From Paludibacteraceae bacterium (lineage in GTDB: Bacteria; Bacteroidota; Bacteroidia; Bacteroidales; Paludibacteraceae), in the NCBI GenBank assembly GCA_017471285.1, contig JAFUUZ010000039.1:1-41080 (forward strand): a DNA stretch of 41,080 nt, in the 5' to 3' direction. Under the pieces are notes generated by a model. The model saw only the letters and a program-made list of their open reading frames with translations. It made no database searches and had not been told where the DNA came from. Positions within the stretch are counted from its first letter, which is position 1, and each line of letters begins with the position of its first letter. Shown piece after piece: positions 16,120 through 24,591 of the stretch. Made by a program: the position numbers and the translations under genes.

Positions 16120-16169
16120 TAAGGTATTAGTTTGATATAAGAAGCCTGTGAAGGCTGCTATTTAAGGAA

Positions 16170-16997
16170 ATGAAAAATGATTCTAAAACTCCCCATATGG
16201 GGATGATAGTGACTCTTGGCGCCATAATCGTTGCTATATGGATGTTGGCGATTTACGGCACAATACAAGAGGAACACGAGATAAAATACGATATAACGGT
16301 GCGTCCGGGTGCGGTGTCTTACGGCACCCACTCGTCCGCAACTGTACCGATGGTGTCCGCACCAACGCGGCACACTGCCGCACCGATGATCAGCGGAAGC
16401 GCAGTACGGAGCTATGCGCATTATGGACATGCGTCCTATGCCCATAACCCGTCACCTGTAACCGCTATTCATACTACCTCGTCCGCAACCGTTCATACAA
16501 TCGGTTCCGGAAACGGAGGCGGGAGCGGAACCTCTTCTTCCCCCGCCGGGGGCAAAGGAGGCTCGCGAGGTATAGCCTATGGCGGCGGCTCCGTATCGAT
16601 GCCTTCGTTGGCACTGGCTACTACGTCCTTTGCTTCGTCGTCGGCTATTTCAACAGCGGAGGCTGCGCGTCATGGTGCGGGGCCAAGGAGAGTAAAACCT
16701 GCGGATGGAACAGGAACGGAAGGAACATGGCAAGATGGCGGAGATGGAGACTGGTGGTATAATGATGAAGGAACATGGATTGCGCCTTGGACAGATGCAA
16801 CCCGACCGGCCGGAGATGGAAATTTCTGGCAATGGGATGGAGAGAAATGGGTGCTCGTTGATGACCAAGGAGATCCGGTACTACCGGCTACTCCTCTCGG
16901 CGATGCTCCCTGGCATTGGATGCTCCTCCTCGCCCTCACCTACGGCATAGCTAAAATGGTACAAAGAAAACATGTTTTTCGTCCAAAAGTGGGTTAA
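16170..16997 (+). CDS. Gly/Ser-rich membrane protein with Trp repeats and C-terminal anchor
   Basis: 275 residues, family not recognised. There is a transmembrane helix near the N-terminus (about 11-30, MIVTLGAIIVAIWMLAIYG). Then come a Ser/Thr/Ala/His region, a Gly/Ser-rich spacer (about 110-145) and two Trp-rich copies (GDGDWWYNDEGTWI and GDGNFWQWDGEKWV). The end is tripartite: PATPLGDAPW, a hydrophobic helix (WMLLLALTYGIAKMV) and a basic tail (QRKHVFRPK). Such a layout resembles sorting anchors of other systems, but no sortase or exosortase is seen here. It follows the giant protein by 50 bases and may share its transcript. Its last codons lie in the first copy of the tandem repeat at 16982. 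Confidence 0.65.
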   Translation: MKNDSKTPHMGMIVTLGAIIVAIWMLAIYGTIQEEHEIKYDITVRPGAVSYGTHSSATVPMVSAPTRHTAAPMISGSAVRSYAHYGHASYAHNPSPVTAIHTTSSATVHTIGSGNGGGSGTSSSPAGGKGGSRGIAYGGGSVSMPSLALATTSFASSSAISTAEAARHGAGPRRVKPADGTGTEGTWQDGGDGDWWYNDEGTWIAPWTDATRPAGDGNFWQWDGEKWVLVDDQGDPVLPATPLGDAPWHWMLLLALTYGIAKMVQRKHVFRPKVG

Positions 16998-17074
16998 AAA
17001 ATATAGATTTGGACAAAAAACTCGTATTTTTCTTCCAAAAGTGAGTTAAAAAATATAGATTTGGACAAAAAACT
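16982..17074. repeat. 41-base direct repeat, 52-base period
   Basis: 41 bases at 16982-17022 recur at 17034-17074 with one mismatch (16992 against 17044), separated by 11 bases. The first copy includes the stop codon of the upstream gene. Starting at 16981, GTCCAAA and TTTGGAC form a loose inverted repeat. The pair sits directly upstream of the promoter of the ATPase gene and may be a regulator-binding region. Confidence 0.85.
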
Positions 17075-17107
17075 AATAAAAGATTTGTGTGTTTCACTTA
17101 AAAGTAG

Positions 17108-17115
17108 TATCTTTG
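17108..17115 (+). promoter_or_regulatory. Promoter -7 element for the ATPase gene
   Basis: TATCTTTG matches TAnnTTTG, about 26 bases before the ATG at 17141. The 14 bases directly before it, TCACTTAAAAGTAG (17094-17107), also occur at 7643-7656 upstream of the RhuM gene. Confidence 0.65.
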
Positions 17116-17140
17116 CACCGAAATTCTTAGATTTGGAGAA

Positions 17141-18577
17141 ATGGAAAATCTAATAGGTAGAAATAAAGAATGGCGTGAACTCACCGATGCCCTTAATTCT
17201 AAACGTTCTGAGTTTGTAATTCTTTATGGGCGCAGGCGGGTAGGAAAGACGTTTTTAGTTCGCAGTTTTTGTAACGATACTTATAGTTTTCATTTCGTAG
17301 GAGCACACGGCAGAAACGCGAAATCGCAATTGGCCAACTTTCGGGAAACCTTGATCCAATATAGTGGTAATAAAGATATTCCCGGTTTGCAAGATTGGCA
17401 TGAGGCATTCCGCCAACTGGCTAACTACTTGGCGCAATGCAAAGAAGAACGTAAGATTGTCTTCTTCGATGAAATGCCATGGATAGATACACAAAAGAGT
17501 GATTTCGTAGGCGAATTGGAGTATTTTTGGTCAAACTGGGTGCAGAATAGAGACGATATTGTATTTATTGCATGTGGCAGTGCTACCGCATGGATGAAGG
17601 ATAAATTGGAGGATAACCAAGGCGGATTGCATAATCGTATAACCCATCGCATATACTTACGTCCGTTTTATTTAAATGAATGTAAGGCATATCTGAACGA
17701 GAATGGTTTTGAATGGGATGATTATCAAATAATGCAATACTATATGATATTCGGAGGCGTACCTTATTATCTTAGTTTGTTGCGCCCGCAATTCAGCCTA
17801 ATAGAAAACGTGGATTCTCTTATTTTCCGACGCGGTGGTGCATTGAGCGATGAATTTAAAGAATTGTACAACGCGTTATTCAAAAGAGCCGACAAATATA
17901 TCCAAATAGTCCAACTGCTGGCAACAAAGCGAGAAGGCTTCACGAAAACGGAGATATCTTCCGCAACCGGATATTCAGGAGGAGGACTGACGAAAATATT
18001 GGAAAATCTGGAACGCTGTGATTTCATATTGTCTTATGCGCAATATGGTAATAAAACAAAACAGACATTATATCGTTTATGTGACTTCTATACATTGTTC
18101 TATTTTCGATATGTCAAAGATAATAACTCAAAAGATGAGCAATATTGGCAACATCATTTTCAGAGCAGGGGTGTAGAAAGCTGGGAAGGATTTACATTTG
18201 AAGAAGTATGCCTGCGTCATCTCCCCCACATCAAACGAGCTTTAGGGATTTCAGGGATTGCCACAGAAGCATCCTCATGGCGTTTCGTCCCTACAAAGGA
18301 TGATTGCCGCAAAGGAACGCAGATCGATTTGGTGATTTCCCGTGTTGACAAGATGATTCATTTATGTGAAATGAAATTTGCGTCCTATCCATATACTATC
18401 AGTAAGGAATATGCCGATAGACTGATCGAACGGAAACAATTGTTTATGGAGGAAAATAAAATCAACCGTGGAACTGTGTTTACTTTCATAACTCCGTACG
18501 GTATTAAGGAAGGAGCGCACGCATCAATGGTTCATTCTTCTATAATCGCGAAAGACTTATTTGCGGATATGGAGTGA
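17141..18577 (+). CDS. AAA-type ATPase with C-terminal DUF234 nuclease-like domain
   Basis: 478 residues. Walker A is GRRRVGKT (30-37), and Walker B is IVFFDEMPW at about 106-114. Middle residues include the family-typical YYLSLL and GGALSDEFKELYNALFKRADKYIQIVQLLA, followed by a winged-helix-like region (GFTKTEISSATGYSGGGLTKILENLERCDFI). The C-terminal part has a PDDEXK-like pattern, GTQIDLVISRVDKMIHLCEMKF, with Asp and Glu-x-Lys. Members of this family are common and scattered in Bacteria and Archaea; their role is unclear, with toxin-antitoxin or defence functions suggested. The gene stands alone with its own promoter behind the 52-base tandem repeat. Confidence 0.85.
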   Translation: MENLIGRNKEWRELTDALNSKRSEFVILYGRRRVGKTFLVRSFCNDTYSFHFVGAHGRNAKSQLANFRETLIQYSGNKDIPGLQDWHEAFRQLANYLAQCKEERKIVFFDEMPWIDTQKSDFVGELEYFWSNWVQNRDDIVFIACGSATAWMKDKLEDNQGGLHNRITHRIYLRPFYLNECKAYLNENGFEWDDYQIMQYYMIFGGVPYYLSLLRPQFSLIENVDSLIFRRGGALSDEFKELYNALFKRADKYIQIVQLLATKREGFTKTEISSATGYSGGGLTKILENLERCDFILSYAQYGNKTKQTLYRLCDFYTLFYFRYVKDNNSKDEQYWQHHFQSRGVESWEGFTFEEVCLRHLPHIKRALGISGIATEASSWRFVPTKDDCRKGTQIDLVISRVDKMIHLCEMKFASYPYTISKEYADRLIERKQLFMEENKINRGTVFTFITPYGIKEGAHASMVHSSIIAKDLFADME

Positions 18578-18614
18578 GATCTTGATATGTCGAAATAAAA
18601 CATAACACAATATA

Positions 18615-20471
18615 ATGAAAAAAACTTTTTTGTTAGCATGCGCTCTAATGGCCGGATTGGCGGTCTCCGCTGCCACTATGGGAACGGGAGCTTCCTGCTA
18701 TAATCCGATTGAGTTGGGAAAAGATTATAATGCTGCAGTAACAAGCAACACTTATCCCAAATCCATCTGGTATTCTGCGTGGACATTCGATCTGCCGCTG
18801 AAGGTATATTTCTTCCCTCAGAACGAATCCGACCCCGCGCCGGAGATATCGATGGATTTCGGCTGTACACCGGGGGTGTACTCCGATCCGCTGATTTGTA
18901 TGCTGTTCTGCCAAGGAAGCGGTTCGGTGGATATCGGTATGCCCCATAAACCTACGCTTAATACCGAAACCAAGGACGGCAGGTTCTGCTACAGCCTGTC
19001 TATGGGTAAATTCTACCGGGACTTACTGCTCAAGGTGGGAATCGACTATAATGTGCAGGTTCTGGTGAATGTGATATACCATGCCCCGGGCGAGATCAGC
19101 ATGGCACCGGATGATTTCTCCAACTGTATGGACGGGTATAAGTTCATGCATCTGGGCGATACGGTACAGGTCAAATCGCTTGACAAGGATCGCCATGTGA
19201 TCGTTCCTTATGTGCAATGGCAGGAAGATTCTATCCGCTATGTATGGAATGGAACGGCTCCTGTGGAAGTAGCTATCGGTAATACTTGCGATATCGATCC
19301 TACAGACGGCACCGATATCCATAGAGTGGATTACTTCGTCCTCCAGCCGCAAGATACACTCAAGATGACCAGCAGCGATGTGAAATACTATATCCAGAGC
19401 GATGATGTATCTAGCGAAGCAGGTATGTTCTATGCCAAATTCTTCACAACGGGTACCGGCACGATGAAAATCGAGAAAGTACCGCAGGCACCGCCACAAG
19501 GAGGAGCTACGCTCCTGCGCTATGACCGGGCAACATCTGTGCCGGCTAACGGGTTTGATGCGCTCTATGCCATCCCCTTTACGTGGAAAACAGCAACGCT
19601 CTTTTCTACTCCTACAGACCATATCTTCCGTATGTATATCGGAACTACATATGATTTTACCAAGGAGACGGCTATTGCCTCCTATCAGTTCAGTAAAGAT
19701 AATAGTGGCCATTGGTTGGGACTGCAAGCATCTGATATGCAATCTCTATGGGCGAAAACAACGGCGCAGTATTTGTATGTCCGGTTTGAATGTACGGCAA
19801 AAACTACCATCACACCTTCGGAATGGATAATATCCCCATGCATCGGTGCTTCCAAGGAAATAAAACGGCCTAGTACTACAGTAACGGTGGCAAAGGGCAG
19901 TTACGGGCCTGCGTATTACCGGTTCTATTACGATGAATGGAAAGGCGGGGATATGACCTTCGATTGGCAATCGGTGTTCAGTACCTGTCCTACATACATA
20001 GGCGATACGTGTAAATTTAATCTTAATGCTTCCGCAGCCCATGTGCTTTCTAATAAAAACATAAATGCGACCAGCACATGGACCATCCCTGCTATCGAAG
20101 TGGCGGAATGGGCAACAAACGTAGATGCAGACGGGTATTTATATGTCCGTTTTAACCCCGGATCGCAAGGAGTAATGGTGATTTCCACAACAGCACCGGA
20201 GGAGGTGGATCCGGCGCCGGTGGTATATCCGGCAGCTACGGTTTCGGTCACCTGTGACGGAGAAAAAACATCTTCCGGACAGGCCTATATCGTGCGCGTT
20301 TCTGTCTCGCAGACGCTCAATCTGTACTCCGGTCCGGCGGATAATATCGCCTCCCTGATGCCCATCCGGACATGGTCGCAAACACCCGGAGAAACATATT
20401 CGCTGACCCTCCAGACGGGTATTTACACCCTCATGGGAACGGATGACAAGATACAAATTGAGGTGCAGTAA
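18615..20471 (+). CDS. Exported protein of unknown function (618 aa)
   Basis: Signal peptide MKKTFLLACALMAGLAVSA (cleavage near residue 19-20). No enzyme family is recognised. The start of the mature protein (CYNPIELGKDYNAAV, then LPLKVYFFPQNESDPAPEISM) resembles the start of the protein at 20610 (NYSNATLI, then LPATVYYFPDTAFGPIPELISV), so the two share an N-terminal domain of about 100 residues. Two later segments are also alike (about 298-420 and 425-520, each with a FDW or FTW-x-T core). The end, GIYTLMGTDDKIQIEV, is not a recognisable T9SS domain. It is first in a run of five exported proteins on the same strand and is probably located at the cell surface or in the periplasm. Confidence 0.65.
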   Translation: MKKTFLLACALMAGLAVSAATMGTGASCYNPIELGKDYNAAVTSNTYPKSIWYSAWTFDLPLKVYFFPQNESDPAPEISMDFGCTPGVYSDPLICMLFCQGSGSVDIGMPHKPTLNTETKDGRFCYSLSMGKFYRDLLLKVGIDYNVQVLVNVIYHAPGEISMAPDDFSNCMDGYKFMHLGDTVQVKSLDKDRHVIVPYVQWQEDSIRYVWNGTAPVEVAIGNTCDIDPTDGTDIHRVDYFVLQPQDTLKMTSSDVKYYIQSDDVSSEAGMFYAKFFTTGTGTMKIEKVPQAPPQGGATLLRYDRATSVPANGFDALYAIPFTWKTATLFSTPTDHIFRMYIGTTYDFTKETAIASYQFSKDNSGHWLGLQASDMQSLWAKTTAQYLYVRFECTAKTTITPSEWIISPCIGASKEIKRPSTTVTVAKGSYGPAYYRFYYDEWKGGDMTFDWQSVFSTCPTYIGDTCKFNLNASAAHVLSNKNINATSTWTIPAIEVAEWATNVDADGYLYVRFNPGSQGVMVISTTAPEEVDPAPVVYPAATVSVTCDGEKTSSGQAYIVRVSVSQTLNLYSGPADNIASLMPIRTWSQTPGETYSLTLQTGIYTLMGTDDKIQIEVQ

Positions 20472-20546
20472 AATAGAATATTTTATATTTATTTTATGCG
20501 TAAAAGGTGATTTTATACGAAAAAAGCGAAAAAAGAATAAAAATAT

Positions 20547-20578
20547 TTGTATATATCATAGAAAAACTGTATCTTTGT
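20547..20578 (+). promoter_or_regulatory. Promoter for the gene at 20610
   Basis: TATCTTTG at 20571-20578 (-7) and TTTG at 20547-20550 (-33) are spaced 20 bases apart. The preceding 75 bases are very AT-rich. With transcription starting near 20584, the ATG at 20610 has a workable leader, while the ATG at 20592 would have almost none. Confidence 0.7.
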
Positions 20579-20609
20579 ACGCTTTTTAAGTATGTACATA
20601 AGCGAGGAA

Positions 20610-22334
20610 ATGGAGAGTGAACATAAAATAGGGTACGTGTTGGCATACGCGATAGCGTTGCTATGTCTGTTCGTACCCGTTTTTTCTTACGCGCAGGCGT
20701 CACATGTGAGCCTGGGCACCAATTATAGCAATGCTACCCTTATTGCGGATACTGCGACGGCATCCGTATCTGACGGGGTGGAGAATTATTTCAAGATAGA
20801 GGCGGAGCATCTGCCCGCTACTGTATATTATTTCCCTGACACGGCGTTCGGCCCTATTCCCGAGTTGATTTCCGTCAATGATACCCTTCCTGCTATTATG
20901 GCTTCGGAGAACTGCCGCATGGGGTGGAAATGGACGCTGGCAGCTGCGGCAGAGGACGAAGAAGTGCGTTATCTCTACTTCTCCGCCCATGAGGATAATG
21001 CTACGGCGGAGATACGTCCGTACGTCTTCACTTGTCCGGTGTATGATATCACGCTGCCTGCGGTATCGGCGTGCGGCGAGTATAAATGGTCAGACCCCGT
21101 GGCCGGAGATACGACAATCTATGATTCCGACACCTATACCCGTCATTTCGTAGCTGCTAACGGTTGCGACTCTGTCGTTACTCTGGCTGTGACAATCAAT
21201 GAGACCAGTGACCCGACGAATATCCATATTACGGCGTATGACAAATATGTATGGCATGGCGCTACCTATACCTCCGGTAACGGAGGCTATGTCCGTGCTT
21301 GGGAAGGGAAGAATATCGCCGGATGCGATTCGGTGGTCAACCTCTTCCTGACAATCAAACATCTGCGCAAAGATACGATCCGCGAGACCGTTTGTTCCAA
21401 CAACCTGCCTTTCCTCTGGCGTGGTAATTCCTATACCGAGGGCAATACCTACACCCTCGATACCGTCCCGGGAGCAACGGTGGATACGATCTTCACGCTC
21501 GTTCTGACGGTCAATCAGGCTTATGCAGTGGATACCACGGCTGAGTTGTGCGGCACGTCCTTCGCATGGCGCGGACAGACCTATACCCAAAGCGGAACAT
21601 ACACCTATCCCGGTAAGACCGCTGCCGGATGCGACTCTGTCGTTACGCTCCATCTGACGCTTAACCTTCCGACCGCGAGCGAAGAGACCCGGACGGAATA
21701 CGAAAGCTATACCTGGAACGGCAAGACCTATACCGCTTCCGGCACCTATACCTATACCACTACTAACGCTGCCGGATGCGACTCGGTGGCAACCCTCCAT
21801 CTGACGATTAAGGACCGCCCCGTATTGGCGTACGACACCGTCTATTTCTGCGCCGGATTCAACACCGAGCATGAGGAGCAGATAAGCGAATCGCTCGTGC
21901 GCCGCTATCGCCGCTATGTATATGAATCGCCGGCTACGTGGGATTATAAAGCCGGCATGGTGGTAGAGGAGCAACGCGACCGCACCCGCATGGATCTGCA
22001 CCGCGTGGAGAAGAATCTGTATAACCATTATGTAGGTGAACTCGAGCCGATTACTACCATCACCTGGAGTCATCAGCCTTATGGCTCATCCTCGTCCGTG
22101 ACGGTAGAGCCGGGCACAGGACCGCAGTGGATAGATGCAGGCGAGTTGGTGATATACGTACGTTTCACCTGCGGCCATTCCTATCAGGAGAAGACCGTCA
22201 TCGTCCGCTCGACAGAGGACGTGGAGGTTACGGAGGACGGAAAAGAGCAATGGACCAAAGTGTTGATTGACGGACAGATCTATATCATCCGCGGAGGCAT
22301 CAAGTATAATATCTTCGGCACAAGAATAGAATGA
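20610..22334 (+). CDS. Exported protein with five GCDSVVTL-type repeats
   Basis: 574 residues from ATG 20610, chosen over 20592 because it leaves a leader and follows AGCGAGGA. The signal segment is IGYVLAYAIALLCLFVPVFSYAQA. The N-terminal domain is shared with the protein at 18615. Five repeats of about 45-50 residues follow (about 150-402), most with a Trp and a Tyr-Thr pair and ending in GCDSVV-x-L-x-L-T-I. The third lacks the Cys-Asp motif. The C-terminus, VLIDGQIYIIRGGIKYNIFGTRIE, matches the ends of the proteins at 22331 and 10012. These repeats are typical of secreted Bacteroidota surface proteins. Its stop overlaps the next start by four bases (ATGA). Confidence 0.72.
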   Translation: MESEHKIGYVLAYAIALLCLFVPVFSYAQASHVSLGTNYSNATLIADTATASVSDGVENYFKIEAEHLPATVYYFPDTAFGPIPELISVNDTLPAIMASENCRMGWKWTLAAAAEDEEVRYLYFSAHEDNATAEIRPYVFTCPVYDITLPAVSACGEYKWSDPVAGDTTIYDSDTYTRHFVAANGCDSVVTLAVTINETSDPTNIHITAYDKYVWHGATYTSGNGGYVRAWEGKNIAGCDSVVNLFLTIKHLRKDTIRETVCSNNLPFLWRGNSYTEGNTYTLDTVPGATVDTIFTLVLTVNQAYAVDTTAELCGTSFAWRGQTYTQSGTYTYPGKTAAGCDSVVTLHLTLNLPTASEETRTEYESYTWNGKTYTASGTYTYTTTNAAGCDSVATLHLTIKDRPVLAYDTVYFCAGFNTEHEEQISESLVRRYRRYVYESPATWDYKAGMVVEEQRDRTRMDLHRVEKNLYNHYVGELEPITTITWSHQPYGSSSSVTVEPGTGPQWIDAGELVIYVRFTCGHSYQEKTVIVRSTEDVEVTEDGKEQWTKVLIDGQIYIIRGGIKYNIFGTRIE

Positions 22335-24553
22335 AAAAAGTACTGTACATATTCGCTCTGATGACGGCCGCTGTCTGCTGTTTCGCGCAACAGCATATGC
22401 CGATGGTAGATACTTCCTGCGAAGGGTGGTTCCCCGGTCTGCCGGATCATTATTGCGAATGTCGTACTTCTTCGCAGACCTTCCAATTCCCGCTCAAAGA
22501 GGAAATCAGTACTCCGCGCTGGTTCTCCACTACCATCGATGATATGAAACAGGGGCTTTCTGCCTATTGGATCTCCGATGATACGATCACTTTTGAGATA
22601 TATGCTTTCTGCAGCTCGGATATCCCTACCATCACGATGTCGGTGGGACCGAACCAGATGCGCGAGATGAGTGTCGAGGCGATAAACGCCAAACTGGAGA
22701 GCATGGGGCAACAGGCGCAGATGTTAGGCCAGCTGCTGACCCCGCGCATCCGCGTCTATACTAACCACGGCCGTCCCGGTACCGTCTATTGCTATCCGTA
22801 TGACCAAGGTCCGGAGTCCACTTGCGATACCTTCCTTCACGTGCTGCCGCGAATGACTTATGTATGCGATCAACCCGAAGAGGTGTATGTGCTTCAGCCG
22901 TCGAAGATTTCTGCTACAGGCAACGGATTCATCCGCTGGACACAAAAGAAAAACCTGCCCGGTACCTTCCGTATGACCAAAGATTCATGCAACGGTCCGG
23001 AGATAGCCCGCTTCACCCTTTCCGACTCGGTGCGCGTCCATGTGTTCAATGCCGATACGATGAAAGCACTCCGTCTGGCAGGCGATAGTATCTATATCCA
23101 TGTAAGCCATGACTCGGGTTATGTAGGACGTGTCATGTATCATAATGCTATCCGGTGGAACAGCCAGGTTATTGATACGGTAATATGCCAGGGTAAGGCT
23201 CTCCAGTTGGCAGATACTGTTCTTCGCGAGTCCACCGAGTATGGAGGCGACACACTCTGGCGCAAGGCGGACACCCTCGCCCTCACCGGTTACCGGCTTA
23301 CTATCGAGGCACCCGCGCCGGTATATGACACCCTCCGGCTCAAGGCTAAACAACTGCCATATACCTATCGCAACAACATCATCCCGAAAGACGGATGGGG
23401 AGATTATGATTTCACCGTCCGCCAGACGGACAAATGCGACGAGCGCTATCTGCTGCATGTGGAGCATAATTTCGTGACTGCGACTACCGTGATAGACACT
23501 ACCCTCTGTCTGGGTAAGACCATTAAAATCAACAATATATCCTATTCGCAAGATACGGTTATCCGCGATTCCGTATGGACCTATGCTGCGGCTACCAACA
23601 ACACCCCCGATACCTATACCATCCGCGATATAGCTATCCATTTTGCAGAACCGGAGACGGAATATGATACGATCGCCGTGCCGCCCACCGAGATGGCTAA
23701 ACGCGGCTATTATTACTATTCCGCACTGGCAGCCCAGGTACATTACGGCGATACGCTGATCGTCAAGAAGCGGAACAATACCTGCACCCGTTATATCCAA
23801 CTCCATGTAGATAAGAATATCACGATTATACCTCAGGATATAGATACTACGCTCTGCTTGGGCAAAGCGATGATGATTAATGAGGATGCCTATTATGCCG
23901 ATACCATGGTGTATGATACGATTATGCTGGACGGCGACGAATGGGTTGCCGGCAATATCACGATACATTTTACGGAACCGGAGACGGAATACGACACAAT
24001 ATCTGTTGTGCCGATGCTGATGGGGCAGGAAGGCTATCTGTATGAAGCCTTGGGAGTTATGGTGACATACGGCGATACGCTGATTGAGAGAGCGGAAGAG
24101 GACATGTGTACGCGTTGGATAAGCCTGCATGTCGATACTGCCGCTATCCCGGTGACGGAGATAGACACTGCTCTCTGTCTGGGTAAGTCGGTCGTCTTCG
24201 GTGAGACAGCCTATTCGGCCGACACTACCTTCCGTGATACGGTTATGACAGCTCCCGATACCTGGACTATCCGCGATATCACCATCCGTTTTACGGAGCC
24301 CGAGATGGAATATGACACCCTCTTTGTCTCTCCGGAGCAAGGAATGGCGGCAGGAGATACCCTGATCGTCATCACCGAGGAGAATGAATGTACACGATGG
24401 CTCATGACTCACGTGGTAGTAACCGAAGCAATCGATAACACCACGGCACCGGGCCTGGGGGCATACAAATATATCCGTCATGGAGTATTGTATATCCGTA
24501 GAGGAGAAAATGACTACGACCTGTTTGGTCGTCCAATCAATAGAAAACAATAA
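22331..24553 (+). CDS. Exported protein with three CLGK-type repeats
   Basis: 740 residues with signal peptide MKKVLYIFALMTAAVCCFA. Three modules of about 110 residues begin near 386, 503 and 610. Each starts IDTTLCLGK or IDTALCLGK, contains I-x-F-x-EPE-x-EYDT, and the fuller ones end in a C-T-R-W or C-T-R-Y strand with the HV motif. The C-terminal YKYIRHGVLYIRRGENDYDLFGRPIN matches the motif of the protein upstream. Each module has a Cys near the start and one near the end that might pair as a disulfide. It overlaps the upstream gene by four bases, so the two are co-translated and probably act together at the surface. No catalytic motif was seen. Confidence 0.7.
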   Translation: MKKVLYIFALMTAAVCCFAQQHMPMVDTSCEGWFPGLPDHYCECRTSSQTFQFPLKEEISTPRWFSTTIDDMKQGLSAYWISDDTITFEIYAFCSSDIPTITMSVGPNQMREMSVEAINAKLESMGQQAQMLGQLLTPRIRVYTNHGRPGTVYCYPYDQGPESTCDTFLHVLPRMTYVCDQPEEVYVLQPSKISATGNGFIRWTQKKNLPGTFRMTKDSCNGPEIARFTLSDSVRVHVFNADTMKALRLAGDSIYIHVSHDSGYVGRVMYHNAIRWNSQVIDTVICQGKALQLADTVLRESTEYGGDTLWRKADTLALTGYRLTIEAPAPVYDTLRLKAKQLPYTYRNNIIPKDGWGDYDFTVRQTDKCDERYLLHVEHNFVTATTVIDTTLCLGKTIKINNISYSQDTVIRDSVWTYAAATNNTPDTYTIRDIAIHFAEPETEYDTIAVPPTEMAKRGYYYYSALAAQVHYGDTLIVKKRNNTCTRYIQLHVDKNITIIPQDIDTTLCLGKAMMINEDAYYADTMVYDTIMLDGDEWVAGNITIHFTEPETEYDTISVVPMLMGQEGYLYEALGVMVTYGDTLIERAEEDMCTRWISLHVDTAAIPVTEIDTALCLGKSVVFGETAYSADTTFRDTVMTAPDTWTIRDITIRFTEPEMEYDTLFVSPEQGMAAGDTLIVITEENECTRWLMTHVVVTEAIDNTTAPGLGAYKYIRHGVLYIRRGENDYDLFGRPINRKQ

Positions 24554-24591
24554 TTTTAATTAACCCAATTTATTAACTAATTTACAACTCT

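Noticed and set aside
16136-16165. Terminator after the giant exported protein
   Set aside because: Only a 4-base stem (AGCC with GGCT) and no T-run; read-through into the next gene is more likely.
16896-16925. Sortase LPXTG-like signal in the 16170 protein (LPATP)
   Set aside because: The required Gly is missing and no sortase is visible; only the general tail layout is noted.
22985-24550. 521-residue minus-strand open frame
   Set aside because: It lies wholly opposite a clear exported-protein gene with signal peptide and repeats. It reads as low-confidence Ile/Arg/His-rich sequence caused by codon use on the other strand.
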